Assembly (NCBI GenBank): GCA_944342015.1
Contig: CALVMC010000004.1
Location: 90,102-154,101, forward strand
Direction: 5' to 3'
Source of the DNA: an uncultured Clostridia bacterium
GTDB lineage: Bacteria; Bacillota; Clostridia; Christensenellales; CALVMC01
DNA: 64,000 bases
A program made the position numbers and the translations under genes. Positions 1 to 8,496 of the stretch are shown piece after piece. Every line of letters begins with the position of its first letter. Position 1 is the stretch's first letter. The notes under the pieces were generated by a model, which saw nothing but the letters and a program-made list of their open reading frames with translations, did no database searches and was not told the DNA's origin.

Positions 1-31
1 CCTGACGCTTAGCCTGTTTATTTTCTTCCAT
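1..31 (-). CDS. rpsR: 30S ribosomal protein S18 (partial, N-terminus only)
   Basis: Only the first ten codons lie in the window, giving a Lys/Gln-rich start (MEENKQAKRQ) that leaves at the left edge. The ATG follows an AAGGAG ribosome binding site at about 8 nt. It is the third gene after rpsF and ssb on the same strand, the conserved rpsF-ssb-rpsR order, and this order is the main reason for the call. The protein sequence alone would be too short to identify. Confidence 0.7.
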   Translation of the reverse strand, partial: MEENKQAKRQ

Positions 32-48
32 ATTTATTCTCCTTAATT

Positions 49-444
49 TTAGAAAGGAAGACTTTCGTCTTCAACTGCCGTTAAAGTGTCTACGGCATTG
101 GATTTCCCGTAACTTTCATCGGTGTTATCAGAGCCGCCCGAACGGCTTGCAAGGAACTGAACTTCGTCTGCGACAACTTCCGTAACATATCTTTTGGTGC
201 CGTCCTGAGCGTCATAACTCCTTGTCTGAATCGCTCCGCTTACTGCGCATTTACTTCCCTTTTTAAGATACTTTGCGCAGTTTTCAGCTTGCGTCCTCCA
301 TACGATAATAGGAATATAATCGGTTTCGTTCTGATTGAATCTACGCCCTATCGCAAGAGTAAAATTGCAAACCGGAATGCTGTTTGCGGTATTTTTAAGT
401 TCAGGATCCCTTGTTAAATTACCAATTAAAAAAACTTTATTCAT
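49..444 (-). CDS. ssb: Single-stranded DNA-binding protein
   Basis: SSB binds and protects single-stranded DNA in replication, recombination and repair. The 131-residue protein starts with the family signature MNKVFLIGNLTRDPEL, followed by an OB fold of about 100 residues, a Gly/Ser-rich linker, and the acidic C-terminal tip ending in DESLPF, the peptide that recruits partner proteins. The length is slightly short for an SSB because the linker is brief, but all parts are present. A GGAGAG site precedes the ATG. It sits 11 nt after rpsF and 17 nt before rpsR, so the three are one operon. Confidence 0.96.
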   Translation of the reverse strand: MNKVFLIGNLTRDPELKNTANSIPVCNFTLAIGRRFNQNETDYIPIIVWRTQAENCAKYLKKGSKCAVSGAIQTRSYDAQDGTKRYVTEVVADEVQFLASRSGGSDNTDESYGKSNAVDTLTAVEDESLPF

Positions 445-455
445 TTTCTCTCCGA

Positions 456-737
456 TTATTTGCGCAATATCATATAACGAATAATGGTATCGGCGTTTCT
501 CATTTGTCTTTCGATTTCAGCGGGAACGGAAGGTTCTGCTTCAAAATTCATAATGACATAGTAGCCTTCGGTTTTGTAGTCTATGGGATAAGAAAATTTT
601 CTTGTACCCCATTTGTCGACATTGATAACTTTTCCTTTCAGGCTTTCAACCAAATCGCTGAATTTAGTGCATACATCCGCTTTTGCTTCGTCACTGAGTT
701 CGTTATTGACGATATAAAGTATTTCGTACTTATTCAC
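456..737 (-). CDS. rpsF: 30S ribosomal protein S6
   Basis: S6 pairs with S18 on the platform of the small ribosomal subunit. The 93-residue protein has the usual S6 order: MNKYEILYIV first strand, a helix, then the VDKWGTRKFSYPI segment typical of the family, and a C-terminal region ending IIRYMILRK. The length is normal. The start codon is GTG, 8 nt behind a strong AAGGAGG site. It is the first gene of rpsF-ssb-rpsR and has its own strong promoter 70-100 nt upstream. The leader holds two small hairpins but I could not show that it is the S6:S18 autoregulatory site. Confidence 0.96.
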   Translation of the reverse strand: MNKYEILYIVNNELSDEAKADVCTKFSDLVESLKGKVINVDKWGTRKFSYPIDYKTEGYYVIMNFEAEPSVPAEIERQMRNADTIIRYMILRK

Positions 738-764
738 TAATTTTCACCTCCTTATGGACTAATG

Positions 765-842
765 GCATTTTTCAATGCAAGGACCAATTCACTGTAAAGT
801 GAAAAGCATTATGATTATAGCACGGAAAAAGAATTATGTAAA
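765..842 (-). promoter_or_regulatory. rpsF-ssb-rpsR promoter and short structured leader
   Basis: On the minus strand a -35 TTTACA (842-837) and a -10 TATAAT (819-814) are 17 bp apart, a near-consensus housekeeping promoter. The leader contains a 6-bp stem (803-788, TTCACT/AGTGAA) and a 5-bp stem (778-765, GCATT/AATGC) before the rpsF ribosome binding site. S6:S18 autoregulation acts on such leaders in other bacteria; that this one does so is only inference. Confidence 0.7.
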
Positions 843-860
843 GGATTTAAAATAAGAAAA

Positions 861-882
861 ACGGCGTCTTTTTCGACGCCGT
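861..882 (-). terminator. Terminator after the Ppx/GppA gene
   Basis: Perfect 8-bp GC-rich stem (ACGGCGTC/GACGCCGT) with a 6-nt loop, followed on the minus strand by a T-rich run. It lies 22 nt past the stop codon of the phosphatase gene at 904 and ahead of the rpsF promoter. Confidence 0.88.
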
Positions 883-903
883 CAAACAGAAAAACAAATA
901 AAA

Positions 904-2412
904 TTACAGTATTTCAAGATTTTTGTTGAAAGCTTTTTTAAATTCGCCCGAACAGGAAAGTGCGTCTTTTATTTCGAGGGTGCAATCTGTTTCCGATTCG
1001 GTTTTCATAATCACGCTGCCGCCTAAAACATCGCAGGTAATAGCGGTAATAGCACCGCTCATGCTTCTGTCGAAGCTTTCGGCAATTCTTAAAATTATAC
1101 CGAGTTTAATCATAGCGTCCACATCTTCGTCGGTAAACATTTCCCTGTACTTTGCGAATTCGGTTTTAAGAAGTTCCGATTTTCTGTGAAGCGATGCAAC
1201 GAAAGCTGCAAGCAGTATATCCTTATGCGAGATACCGTAAAGATTACTGTTGCAAATGACATAGAAAGAATGTTTCTGGTGGTCGTAGAATTTTATTCTG
1301 TTTCCGGTATCGTGAAGCATGGAAGCCGTTCTTAAAACCTTGACATACTGACGGGGCAGTTTATGAAGAACTTTGAGTTGTTTAAAAAGTTGAATTGACA
1401 AATTGTAAACCTGTTCTGCGTGTTTAAGGTTTTCGTCGAAGTACTTAACGGTTGTAAGAAGGCTGTGTCCTAAAACATCGGAAATAGGTTTATCCTGAAC
1501 GGAAGGTAAAGCGTGTTTGAACATAACCCCTTCTCTGAGACCTGCGCCGCAAATGGTAACATTTTCGAAATTCATGAAATCGATAACCGCTTTCATGGAA
1601 GCGAGTGCGCTCGGGAAGATATCCGCCCTGTCCGAAGACAGTCCCTTGATTTTCATAGTCTTATCGAGTTCGAGTCCTTTTATACTGTCATAAATCGAGT
1701 TGAAATCGGAAGTTGAAACGACATAATTATGCGCCATATTGAAGGGATATTTTTTGTACATTCTGCTTATTTTCCCGAGATTTCTGAAAACGCCGCCGAC
1801 GCCTATGAATTTAGCGTCGGGGTCGACTTCGGAAAGCCATGGAATTTCTTTGAGCTTTTCCGTCATGAACTCGTAAATTTTTTCTGCCCGCTCTTCGGGT
1901 TTGAAATCCGCAAATTTTTCAATGAAAGAAATGGTTCCGAAAGGAAGGGTTTCACTGTATTGAAGATGCTTTCTGCAATAATAAATCAAGTGGGTACTTC
2001 CCCCGCCCATTTCCATGATAAGACCTTTTGAAACATCGAGTGAATTAACTACGCCCAAATAAACGAGATTGGTTTCTTCTTCTGCGCTTAAAACTTTAAG
2101 TTTTATACCCGAAGTTACAGCGACTTCGTCGAGAAAGCTTTTCTGATTTTTTGCTCTGCGGACGGCAGCCGTCGCATAAGCATAAATTTTTTCAATATTG
2201 TTTGCGTCGCAAAGCTGACGGAACATTTTAAGAGTTTTGATTGCCTGAGTAATTCTGACCGGTTTTAAGTAACCGTCTTTTTCAAGGTCGTCAGAAAGTC
2301 TGACAGTTTCTTTAAGCTCATCGAAAACAACAAAATAGCCGCCCTCCAAGACATTGGCAAGAACCATTCTTACAGAGTTCGACCCTAAATCGATTACAGC
2401 AATTTTTTCCAT
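904..2412 (-). CDS. Ppx/GppA family exopolyphosphatase / pppGpp phosphohydrolase
   Basis: The 502-residue protein has the two-domain actin-like fold of the Ppx/GppA family: an N-terminal phosphate-binding loop (AVIDLGSNSVRMVLA, residues 5-19), a second loop around residues 135-140 (EMGGGSTH) and GVGGVFRN near 205. A C-terminal HD-like region (about 310-500) contains LHDTGNRI and matches the longer Ppx2-type architecture. Members hydrolyse polyphosphate or (p)ppGpp in the cytoplasm; which substrate applies cannot be read from sequence. It is monocistronic with its own promoter and terminator. The ribosome binding site is weak (GGTGAT). Confidence 0.9.
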   Translation of the reverse strand: MEKIAVIDLGSNSVRMVLANVLEGGYFVVFDELKETVRLSDDLEKDGYLKPVRITQAIKTLKMFRQLCDANNIEKIYAYATAAVRRAKNQKSFLDEVAVTSGIKLKVLSAEEETNLVYLGVVNSLDVSKGLIMEMGGGSTHLIYYCRKHLQYSETLPFGTISFIEKFADFKPEERAEKIYEFMTEKLKEIPWLSEVDPDAKFIGVGGVFRNLGKISRMYKKYPFNMAHNYVVSTSDFNSIYDSIKGLELDKTMKIKGLSSDRADIFPSALASMKAVIDFMNFENVTICGAGLREGVMFKHALPSVQDKPISDVLGHSLLTTVKYFDENLKHAEQVYNLSIQLFKQLKVLHKLPRQYVKVLRTASMLHDTGNRIKFYDHQKHSFYVICNSNLYGISHKDILLAAFVASLHRKSELLKTEFAKYREMFTDEDVDAMIKLGIILRIAESFDRSMSGAITAITCDVLGGSVIMKTESETDCTLEIKDALSCSGEFKKAFNKNLEIL

Positions 2413-2452
2413 TTTATCACCGTTATTAAGAAAAAAAATAAATTATGGTAAT

Positions 2453-2481
2453 ATTATAACACATAAAAATGCCTTTGTATA
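2453..2481 (-). promoter_or_regulatory. Promoter of the Ppx/GppA gene
   Basis: A perfect -10 TATAAT (2458-2453) with a weaker -35 TATACA 17 bp upstream, about 40 nt before the ATG. Confidence 0.55.
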
Positions 2482-2515
2482 GACCCTTTTTAAAATTTTT
2501 TACTATAAAATGGAT

Positions 2516-2541
2516 AAAAAAACCGCATTAGAAGCGGTTTG
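2516..2541 (-). terminator. Terminator of the rnf operon
   Basis: Stem AAACCGC/GCGGTTT with a 7-nt loop followed on the minus strand by seven T. It lies about 115 nt after the rnfB stop codon; no better hairpin lies between. Confidence 0.8.
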
Positions 2542-2656
2542 AATTATAATATTCAATTTTCGGAAAACATCTGAATTTACTTTTTCGATTGAATTATATA
2601 TAAACTAAACTTAATAAACATTGAAGTTTTTATTACCGATTTTAGTAAATCGATAA

Positions 2657-3460
2657 TTAATCTAATTTAGCTATACACTTCGTAGGACATTTGTCCGCAC
2701 AAGCGCCGCAACCCGTACATTTATCGTAATTTATAACGGGAAGATTGTCTTCCATAACAATAGCTCCGGAAGGACAAGTCCTTACGCACATACCGCAGGC
2801 AATACAACCCGACTTGCAAACATCCATAACTTCCTTGCCTTTTTTATGGGAAGAACATTTTATATAAACTTTTGCGTTTTCGGGAATAGCTTTTATAATA
2901 TGAATCGGACAGGTTTTAACGCAGCTTTGACATTTGGTACAATTGGAATTTATTTCGGCTCTGTTGTCTTTGATGTCGATAGCCTGCGAAGGGCAAACCT
3001 TAGCGCAGTTTCCGAAACCCATACAGCCGTTTGAACAAGCCTTGTTTCCGCCTGCCGTCTGCAAAGCCATAGCGCAGTCTTCGTAGCCAATGTATTCGAA
3101 TTTGTCTTTACATATAAGACCGCCGCCGCAAGCAACTACAATTCTTTTCTCCCCTGTGTCGCCGGCGTCGATACCTAAAATACCTGCAATTTTCTTTTTG
3201 TTTTCACCGGGAGTCGCAGAACACATATTGAGTTCGGCTTTACCTTCGCAAAGAGCCTTTGCAAAACCCGAACAGCCGGGATATCCGCAAGCGCCGCAGT
3301 TTGCGTTTGCAAGAAGGGAAAGAACTTCTTCTTCCTTTTCATCGACTTTGACTTCGAGCTTTTTACCCGCATAACTTAATATAACCCCGAAAACGAGAGC
3401 GATTGCAAAAAGTATTCCCAAGGGAGTTATTATTGTAATAAAGATATCCATTCCGCTCAT
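2657..3460 (-). CDS. rnfB: Rnf complex subunit B, iron-sulfur electron carrier
   Basis: RnfB passes electrons from reduced ferredoxin into the membrane Rnf complex. The 267-residue protein begins with one hydrophobic helix (about 8-28), then the RnfB/NqrF-type four-Cys domain (NCGACGYPGCSGF, about 53-65). Four ferredoxin-type CxxCxxCxxxCP clusters follow: two around residues 145-185 (CMGFGNCAKVCP, CTKCQSCVKTCP) and two around 220-262 (CIACGMCVRTCP, CTGCGACADKCP). Extra C-terminal clusters are usual in clostridial RnfB. It is the last gene of rnfCDGEAB, 2 nt after rnfA. Confidence 0.96.
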   Translation of the reverse strand: MSGMDIFITIITPLGILFAIALVFGVILSYAGKKLEVKVDEKEEEVLSLLANANCGACGYPGCSGFAKALCEGKAELNMCSATPGENKKKIAGILGIDAGDTGEKRIVVACGGGLICKDKFEYIGYEDCAMALQTAGGNKACSNGCMGFGNCAKVCPSQAIDIKDNRAEINSNCTKCQSCVKTCPIHIIKAIPENAKVYIKCSSHKKGKEVMDVCKSGCIACGMCVRTCPSGAIVMEDNLPVINYDKCTGCGACADKCPTKCIAKLD

Positions 3461-3462
3461 TT

Positions 3463-4047
3463 TTAACCTCCCAACATACCAGAGAAAGCGGTAAAAGCCA
3501 TACTTAATACTGCTGCCGCAATCAAAGTTATCGGAAACCCTTTAAAGGATTCGGGTATATCCGATTTAACAAGTCTTTCTCTTATCCCTGCAAGAAGAAG
3601 TATTGCAAGAGTAAACCCGACACCGCTGAATAGACCGTTAAGGAAGGCTTCGAGAATGTTATAAGATTCCTGAACATTAAGTAGGGTTACGCCCAAAACC
3701 GCACAGTTTGTGGTAATAAGAGGCAGATAAACGCCTAACGCTCCGTAAAGAGAGGGACTGAACTTTTTCAGCACCATCTCGACAAGCTGAACGAAAGAAG
3801 CAATAATAAGTATGAATGCTATCGTCTGAATATACTGAATATTCAAAGGCGTAAGAATCCAGGTATAAACTATATAGGTAAACAGAGACGAGAGAGCCAT
3901 AACGAATATTACGGCAAGTCCCATACCGAGAGCGGTTTCGGTTTTTTTCGAAACGCCAAGGAACGGACAGATACCCAAGGACTGAGAAAGAACGAAGTTG
4001 TTAACGAAAATGCCGCCTATGAAAATAGCGAAATAAGCCGTTTCCAT
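3463..4047 (-). CDS. rnfA: Rnf complex subunit A, integral membrane
   Basis: A 194-residue membrane protein with six predicted transmembrane helices, homologous to RnfE and to NqrD/E. The N-terminal FVNNFVLSQSLGICPFLGVSKK contains the conserved membrane cysteine (in GICPFLG) which, together with the RnfE counterpart, holds an intramembrane iron-sulfur centre in this family. TTNCAVLGV supplies the second conserved Cys. It abuts rnfE (no intergenic bases), so translation is probably coupled. Confidence 0.96.
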   Translation of the reverse strand: METAYFAIFIGGIFVNNFVLSQSLGICPFLGVSKKTETALGMGLAVIFVMALSSLFTYIVYTWILTPLNIQYIQTIAFILIIASFVQLVEMVLKKFSPSLYGALGVYLPLITTNCAVLGVTLLNVQESYNILEAFLNGLFSGVGFTLAILLLAGIRERLVKSDIPESFKGFPITLIAAAVLSMAFTAFSGMLGG

Positions 4048-4779
4048 TTATTTCTCCTCCTTTATATCCGAGATTTTATCTTCCGCAGGAGGCAAAGTAT
4101 CTTTCTGTCCTGCCTGAGTGCTTTCTGCGTCGTTAAGAGCCTGAATAGACTCTTTAAGCTGAGCGTTGTCTTCACGCTGTTTTTTGGATTTGTCGATATA
4201 TTTCATAATAGCGTTCATAGAAGCGATAAGTATACCGAAAGTTAAAAAGCCGCCTGCGGGAAGAATGAATACCGTCATCGGATTAGCTATGAAAGGAATA
4301 CTGAGTCCGAAGAACTCGCCGACGCCGAGAATTTCTCTTATCGCACCCATAATAGTAAGCGACAAAGTAAATCCGAGCCCCATAGCCACGCCGTCGATAG
4401 TGCTGTCAAGGACGGGATTTTTCGAAGCGAAGGCTTCGGCCCTTGCAAGAATAATACAGTTAACGACTATAAGGGGCAGGAACAAACCTAAACTTTCGTA
4501 CAGGTCGTACATATACTTTTTCATAATCATTTCGACAAGGGTAACGAAAGTCGCTATGATAACGATATAAGCGGGAATTCTTACCCTGTCCGGAATAACC
4601 TTTCTTAAAAGCGATATAAGCACATTGGAACAGATAAGAACAAAGGTTGCGGCAAGTCCCATACTTAGACCGGTTAATGCACCTGTTGTGGTAGCAAGAG
4701 TGGGGCAAGTGCCGAGAACGAGTCTGAACACGGGGTTTTCGTAAATTAAACCGTTTTTTATGATCTGCGATTTTTTCAT
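4048..4779 (-). CDS. rnfE: Rnf complex subunit E, integral membrane
   Basis: A 243-residue membrane subunit with six transmembrane helices. It has the mirrored family motifs NPVFRLVLGTCPTLATTT (residues 15-32, Cys25) and VVNCIILARAEAFASKN (about 106-122). The C-terminal 40 residues form a charged cytoplasmic tail rich in Lys, Glu and Asp, longer than usual for RnfE. Together with RnfA it forms the inverted-topology core of the complex. Its ATG overlaps the rnfG stop codon. Confidence 0.95.
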   Translation of the reverse strand: MKKSQIIKNGLIYENPVFRLVLGTCPTLATTTGALTGLSMGLAATFVLICSNVLISLLRKVIPDRVRIPAYIVIIATFVTLVEMIMKKYMYDLYESLGLFLPLIVVNCIILARAEAFASKNPVLDSTIDGVAMGLGFTLSLTIMGAIREILGVGEFFGLSIPFIANPMTVFILPAGGFLTFGILIASMNAIMKYIDKSKKQREDNAQLKESIQALNDAESTQAGQKDTLPPAEDKISDIKEEK

Positions 4780-5375
4780 TACTCTGCCTCCCCTTCGACA
4801 ACAAGTTCCATTTCCGAAACAGCCTTGCCGTAAAGCTGATAAAATTCTATAACGCAGTTAATCGCCCTTGTGACGGCTCTCGAAGAATATGTTGCGCTTG
4901 CAATCTCCTGAACGGTTCCGCCTTCCTTGACGACTGCAAAGGTATCGGTAGTCGCTGCATTTACGCCTACGAAATTGGAATAGAAGGTGTCTTCCGTAGC
5001 CTTTGAACCGAGTCCCGGCGTTTCGCTCGACGAGAAAGTAAGTATTTTATCGATAACATCGTTTTTGATAACTACGAGAAGTTCTATTGTTCCTTTATAA
5101 GCTCCGTAACCTGCGGTATAGTAAATCTGAACATTGCTTCCGTCCAAAGGTCTGTAAACTCCTTTAACGGTACCGTTTTCAAAGGAATCGCCTACTCTTT
5201 CAAAATTTGCGGACAAGTCGGAGGAAATTTCCGATTCGTAGGCAACGCTCATTTTTTTTGCGAGAATTTCGCTGTCGTCTACTTTACAGAAAGCGTAAAC
5301 AAGTCCCAAAAGACCGCCGGCAATTAAGGCTATTAAGGAGAGTACGGCGGTGATTTTCAATATTTCCTTTATCAT
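4779..5375 (-). CDS. rnfG: Rnf complex subunit G, covalent-FMN protein
   Basis: RnfG carries an FMN attached through a phosphoester to a Thr on the outer face of the membrane. The 198-residue protein has one N-terminal membrane helix (about 6-30) and an FMN-binding domain with ETPGLGSKATEDTF. The attachment segment is ASATYSS with candidate Thr162; the family consensus is usually SGATxxS/T, so the Gly is Ser here, a conservative change that leaves the acceptor Thr. Overlaps rnfD and rnfE by a few bases. Confidence 0.94.
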   Translation of the reverse strand: MIKEILKITAVLSLIALIAGGLLGLVYAFCKVDDSEILAKKMSVAYESEISSDLSANFERVGDSFENGTVKGVYRPLDGSNVQIYYTAGYGAYKGTIELLVVIKNDVIDKILTFSSSETPGLGSKATEDTFYSNFVGVNAATTDTFAVVKEGGTVQEIASATYSSRAVTRAINCVIEFYQLYGKAVSEMELVVEGEAE

Positions 5376-6388
5376 TCCGCTTTAACCTCCTTGTTTTTTT
5401 TGAAATTGAGTTTTTTGCGCACCGCACCGAAAGGACGGGGATAAATATATTTATCGATTAAAGGCGTAACTATATTCATAATGAGAATTGCAAAGGAAAC
5501 GCCTTCGGGCATATTTGAAAATTTTCTTATAAGAACGGTCAGAATACCTAATCCCAAAGCATAGACTATGACGCCCCAAAAGCCGTTCGGACTCGTAGAG
5601 TAATCTGTCGCCATAAATATTGCGCCGAGCATAAGACCGCCGCTCAGTATGCTCGGAAGAAAATAGGCAATATCGAGTTCGATAAGAGAGGTAAGAAATC
5701 CTACGGTAAGGATATAAATAAGAGGAATTTTATAATCTATTACCCTTCTTACGATAAGATACACTCCGCCGATAAGAAGAGCAAGTGCGCTGACTTCGCC
5801 CGCCGAACCTCCGGTAGTTCCGAGGAACAAATCGAGAAGATTAATAGAAGCCACGCTGCCTTCGGATTTTATAATCGCAAGCGGAGTTGCCGAAGTCAAT
5901 CCGTCGTAATTTGACATTCCGAAATAAGAGAAGAGATTAGCCCCGTCCGAAAGGTCGATAGGCTTAATCCATGTAGTCATAGCCGCCGTCCAGGCAAGCA
6001 TAACGAATATACGGGCGGTAATTGCGGGATTTGCAAAGTTCTTCCCCAGACCGCCAAAGAGCATTTTCACAACCATAATAGCGAAAATACTTCCTATTAC
6101 GGGGATATACAAAGGAACGACGGGCGGTAAATTCAAGGCAAGTAAAAGTCCGGTAACGACAGCCGAAAGGTCGGAAGTCGTCTGAGGTTTTTTAGTAATG
6201 AAATTGTAGAACCACTCTGAAAAAACCGCCGAAGCAATCGAAACGATAGCAACGACAAGAGGGAAAAACCCGAAAATCAGAACCGATGCGATAAGCGCAG
6301 GAATAAGTGCGATTATAACATCGAGCATAATACGCTGAGTCGTTGCGGAATTTTTAAAGTGGGGCGATTGTGAAACGGTATATGCCAT
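5372..6388 (-). CDS. rnfD: Rnf complex subunit D, membrane covalent-FMN protein
   Basis: A 338-residue integral membrane protein of the NqrB/RnfD family with about ten helices. It starts with SQSPHFKN, a typical RnfD N-terminus. GGLGKNFANPAITARIF (about 112-128) is the conserved loop. LTSATPLA holds the likely FMN acceptor Thr168; as in RnfG the position before Ala-Thr is Ser instead of the more common Gly. The C-terminal helices include MATDYSTSPNGFWG, another family signature. It lies 1 nt after rnfC and overlaps rnfG by 4 nt. Confidence 0.95.
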   Translation of the reverse strand: MAYTVSQSPHFKNSATTQRIMLDVIIALIPALIASVLIFGFFPLVVAIVSIASAVFSEWFYNFITKKPQTTSDLSAVVTGLLLALNLPPVVPLYIPVIGSIFAIMVVKMLFGGLGKNFANPAITARIFVMLAWTAAMTTWIKPIDLSDGANLFSYFGMSNYDGLTSATPLAIIKSEGSVASINLLDLFLGTTGGSAGEVSALALLIGGVYLIVRRVIDYKIPLIYILTVGFLTSLIELDIAYFLPSILSGGLMLGAIFMATDYSTSPNGFWGVIVYALGLGILTVLIRKFSNMPEGVSFAILIMNIVTPLIDKYIYPRPFGAVRKKLNFKKNKEVKAE

Positions 6389-6389
6389 A

Positions 6390-7691
6390 TTATTTGCCCC
6401 CCGAAGCTCTGTCGAGTCTTTTGCCCTGTCTTACGCTCTGAACGATACTTCTTTTAGCGGGACACACATAAGCGCAGCTGCCGCACTCGATACAGTTATT
6501 CAATCCGTATTTTTTTGCACCCTGCAAGTCGCCCGAAATCACGCACGAGTCGATAAACATAGGCATAAGCCTCATAGGACATGCACGGGCGCATCTTGCG
6601 CAGTTTATACATGCGGATGGTTTGTTGAAATCGGTTTCTTCTTTCGTCAGAAAAAGAACAGCGCTGCTGTTTTTACATATAGCGGCGTCCAAACTTGCCT
6701 GAGCAAAGCCCATCATAGGGCCGCCGCTTATAACTTTTGCGACTTTTATATCGCCTTCGCTCGAACATCTTGAAAGGAGAAAATCGTAGGTAACTCCCGT
6801 CGGAACAAAAAAGTTGCCCGGTTTATCGATAGCCCTTCCCGAAACGGTAAGGGCACGGGAATACAAGGGTTTATTAAGTTCCATAGCCTCATAGACGCTG
6901 TATGCGGTATGTATATTTTCCACAACAACCCCTGCTTTTGCAGGAAGAGCGCCTGCCGGAACCTTTCTTTTGGTAACAGAATAAATAAGTTGTCTTTCCG
7001 CTCCCTGCGGATATTTTTCCTTGACGGCAATAACTTCTATATCGGAATGAGCGACATTTTTCAATGCTTCGACAGCGCTCATTTTATTGTCTTCGATACC
7101 TATATAAACCTTTTCAACTCCGAGAGCTTTTTTTAGCCATACCGCTCCTGCGATAACCTCCTTGCTTTTTTCAAGCATAAGTCTGTAATCGCAAGTTATA
7201 TAGGGCTCGCATTCTGCGCCGTTTATTATAAGAGTATCTACTTTATCCTGAGGTTTGAGTTTGATATGCGTAGGAAACCCTGCCCCGCCCATACCGACGA
7301 TGCCGGCAGTTTTAATTCTTTCGATAATATCGTCGGCGGTAACTTTATCCAAATCGAGTGAAGGTAAAAGTACTTCTTCATTTGAAAAGTCGTTTTTTAT
7401 AACGACATGTTTACACATTATGCCCTGAGCGTTTACTCTGTCCGCAATTGCTTCCACTTCTCCCGAAACGGAAGAGTAAATATTTGCCGAAAAAGCTCCC
7501 GACGCCGCACCTATTAAAGTACCGCATTTTACCTTGTCTCCCGGTTTTACCAGACAGTCTGCCGGCTTTCCTATATGCTGAGACAGGCAAATATAAACCT
7601 TTTCCGGTGCGTCTAAATTTCTTAAAGGAATACTTTTTGTTATATCCTTATTATCTTTAACATGTATTCCGTGCGGAAAAGTAAATTTCAA
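6390..7691 (-). CDS. rnfC: Rnf complex subunit C, NADH-binding
   Basis: RnfC is the peripheral NAD(H)-reacting subunit. The 433-residue protein has the RnfC N-terminal domain (FPHGIHVKDNK), the Gly-rich nucleotide and FMN segment GMGGAGFPTHIKL (about 153-165), the INGAECEPYI motif and a SLBB-like region. Two 4Fe-4S motifs lie near the C-terminus (CINCARCARACP, CIECGSCAYVCP). The start codon is TTG, 7 nt behind an AAGGAG site; no in-frame ATG fits as well. First gene of the operon. Confidence 0.95.
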   Translation of the reverse strand: MKFTFPHGIHVKDNKDITKSIPLRNLDAPEKVYICLSQHIGKPADCLVKPGDKVKCGTLIGAASGAFSANIYSSVSGEVEAIADRVNAQGIMCKHVVIKNDFSNEEVLLPSLDLDKVTADDIIERIKTAGIVGMGGAGFPTHIKLKPQDKVDTLIINGAECEPYITCDYRLMLEKSKEVIAGAVWLKKALGVEKVYIGIEDNKMSAVEALKNVAHSDIEVIAVKEKYPQGAERQLIYSVTKRKVPAGALPAKAGVVVENIHTAYSVYEAMELNKPLYSRALTVSGRAIDKPGNFFVPTGVTYDFLLSRCSSEGDIKVAKVISGGPMMGFAQASLDAAICKNSSAVLFLTKEETDFNKPSACINCARCARACPMRLMPMFIDSCVISGDLQGAKKYGLNNCIECGSCAYVCPAKRSIVQSVRQGKRLDRASGGK

Positions 7692-7721
7692 AATTATACT
7701 CCTTAAAGCTTAGTTATTTTA

Positions 7722-7751
7722 ATGATAACATAAAAAATATTTGCTTGTAAA
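7722..7751 (-). promoter_or_regulatory. Promoter of the rnf operon
   Basis: -35 TTTACA (7751-7746) and -10 TATCAT (7727-7722) separated by 18 bp, about 30 nt before the TTG start of rnfC. The remaining 7752-8073 stretch is AT-rich, and I see no gene, clear hairpin or repeat in it. Confidence 0.55.
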
Positions 7752-8073
7752 ATATTTTTCAGCAATTTTCCGATAATATATTTATATTACTGCAATAGAT
7801 AATATATTATAAAATTTAAAATATAATTAGCAGTTGCAGTTTATGTTTAGATTTAATAAAAAGATAACATGTTAGTATTTGCGATTTTGACAATAAAGAA
7901 AACAAGCGGTTATTTAAGTTTTAATCAAACCGAAAGAAAGTTTTCTATAATGGTTACTCCCAAAAAATAAGAAACAGTTATTCGTAAAAATAATTTCGAT
8001 ACTTTTAATTCTTATATAAAATTAATATGTATATCAAAAACAATCTGAAAGAAAAGGAAATATTTTATCGAAG

Positions 8074-8496
8074 TCAAAGTTTAATATTAGTTAAATTTTT
8101 ATTTGCCTTACGCCCTTTTCTGTTTTTAAAAAATTTATAACCTTCCGAAACAAACATTGCAACAGCTATTATGACAAGAAAAATCCCGAAACATTTCTTT
8201 AAAATTTCCGATTTGATATCGACTGCGTAAAAGGAAGTTATAACCGTAGTAATCAACGACGGAAGAAGAAGATACCATACCGAAGGAAAGTCCACGAGTT
8301 TATTTTTTATATGGATAATCAGAGTAACAAGAGCCATAGGCACAAAAGCGATAAGATTTACAGCTTGCGCAGTTACCTGCTCGACATTCATAAAAATCGT
8401 GATAAGCGGTATAAATAAAGTTCCGCCGCCCATACCCATACCGCCGAGAATTCCGCCCGTAAGTCCTATTGCAAAATACAACCAACCTTCGCTCAT
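8074..8496 (-). CDS. TauE/SafE-family permease, half-size protein (second half)
   Basis: The 140-residue protein has about four transmembrane helices and the TSUP signature GLTGGILGGMGMGGGTLFIPLI near residue 12. TauE/SafE proteins move small anions such as sulfonates, sulfite or organic acids, but the substrate is unknown here. Usual members have about 250 residues with two such halves; this one covers a single half. It overlaps the upstream half gene by 4 nt, so the two products presumably pair to form one transporter. No SD beyond sequence inside the upstream gene. Confidence 0.85.
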   Translation of the reverse strand: MSEGWLYFAIGLTGGILGGMGMGGGTLFIPLITIFMNVEQVTAQAVNLIAFVPMALVTLIIHIKNKLVDFPSVWYLLLPSLITTVITSFYAVDIKSEILKKCFGIFLVIIAVAMFVSEGYKFFKNRKGRKANKNLTNIKL

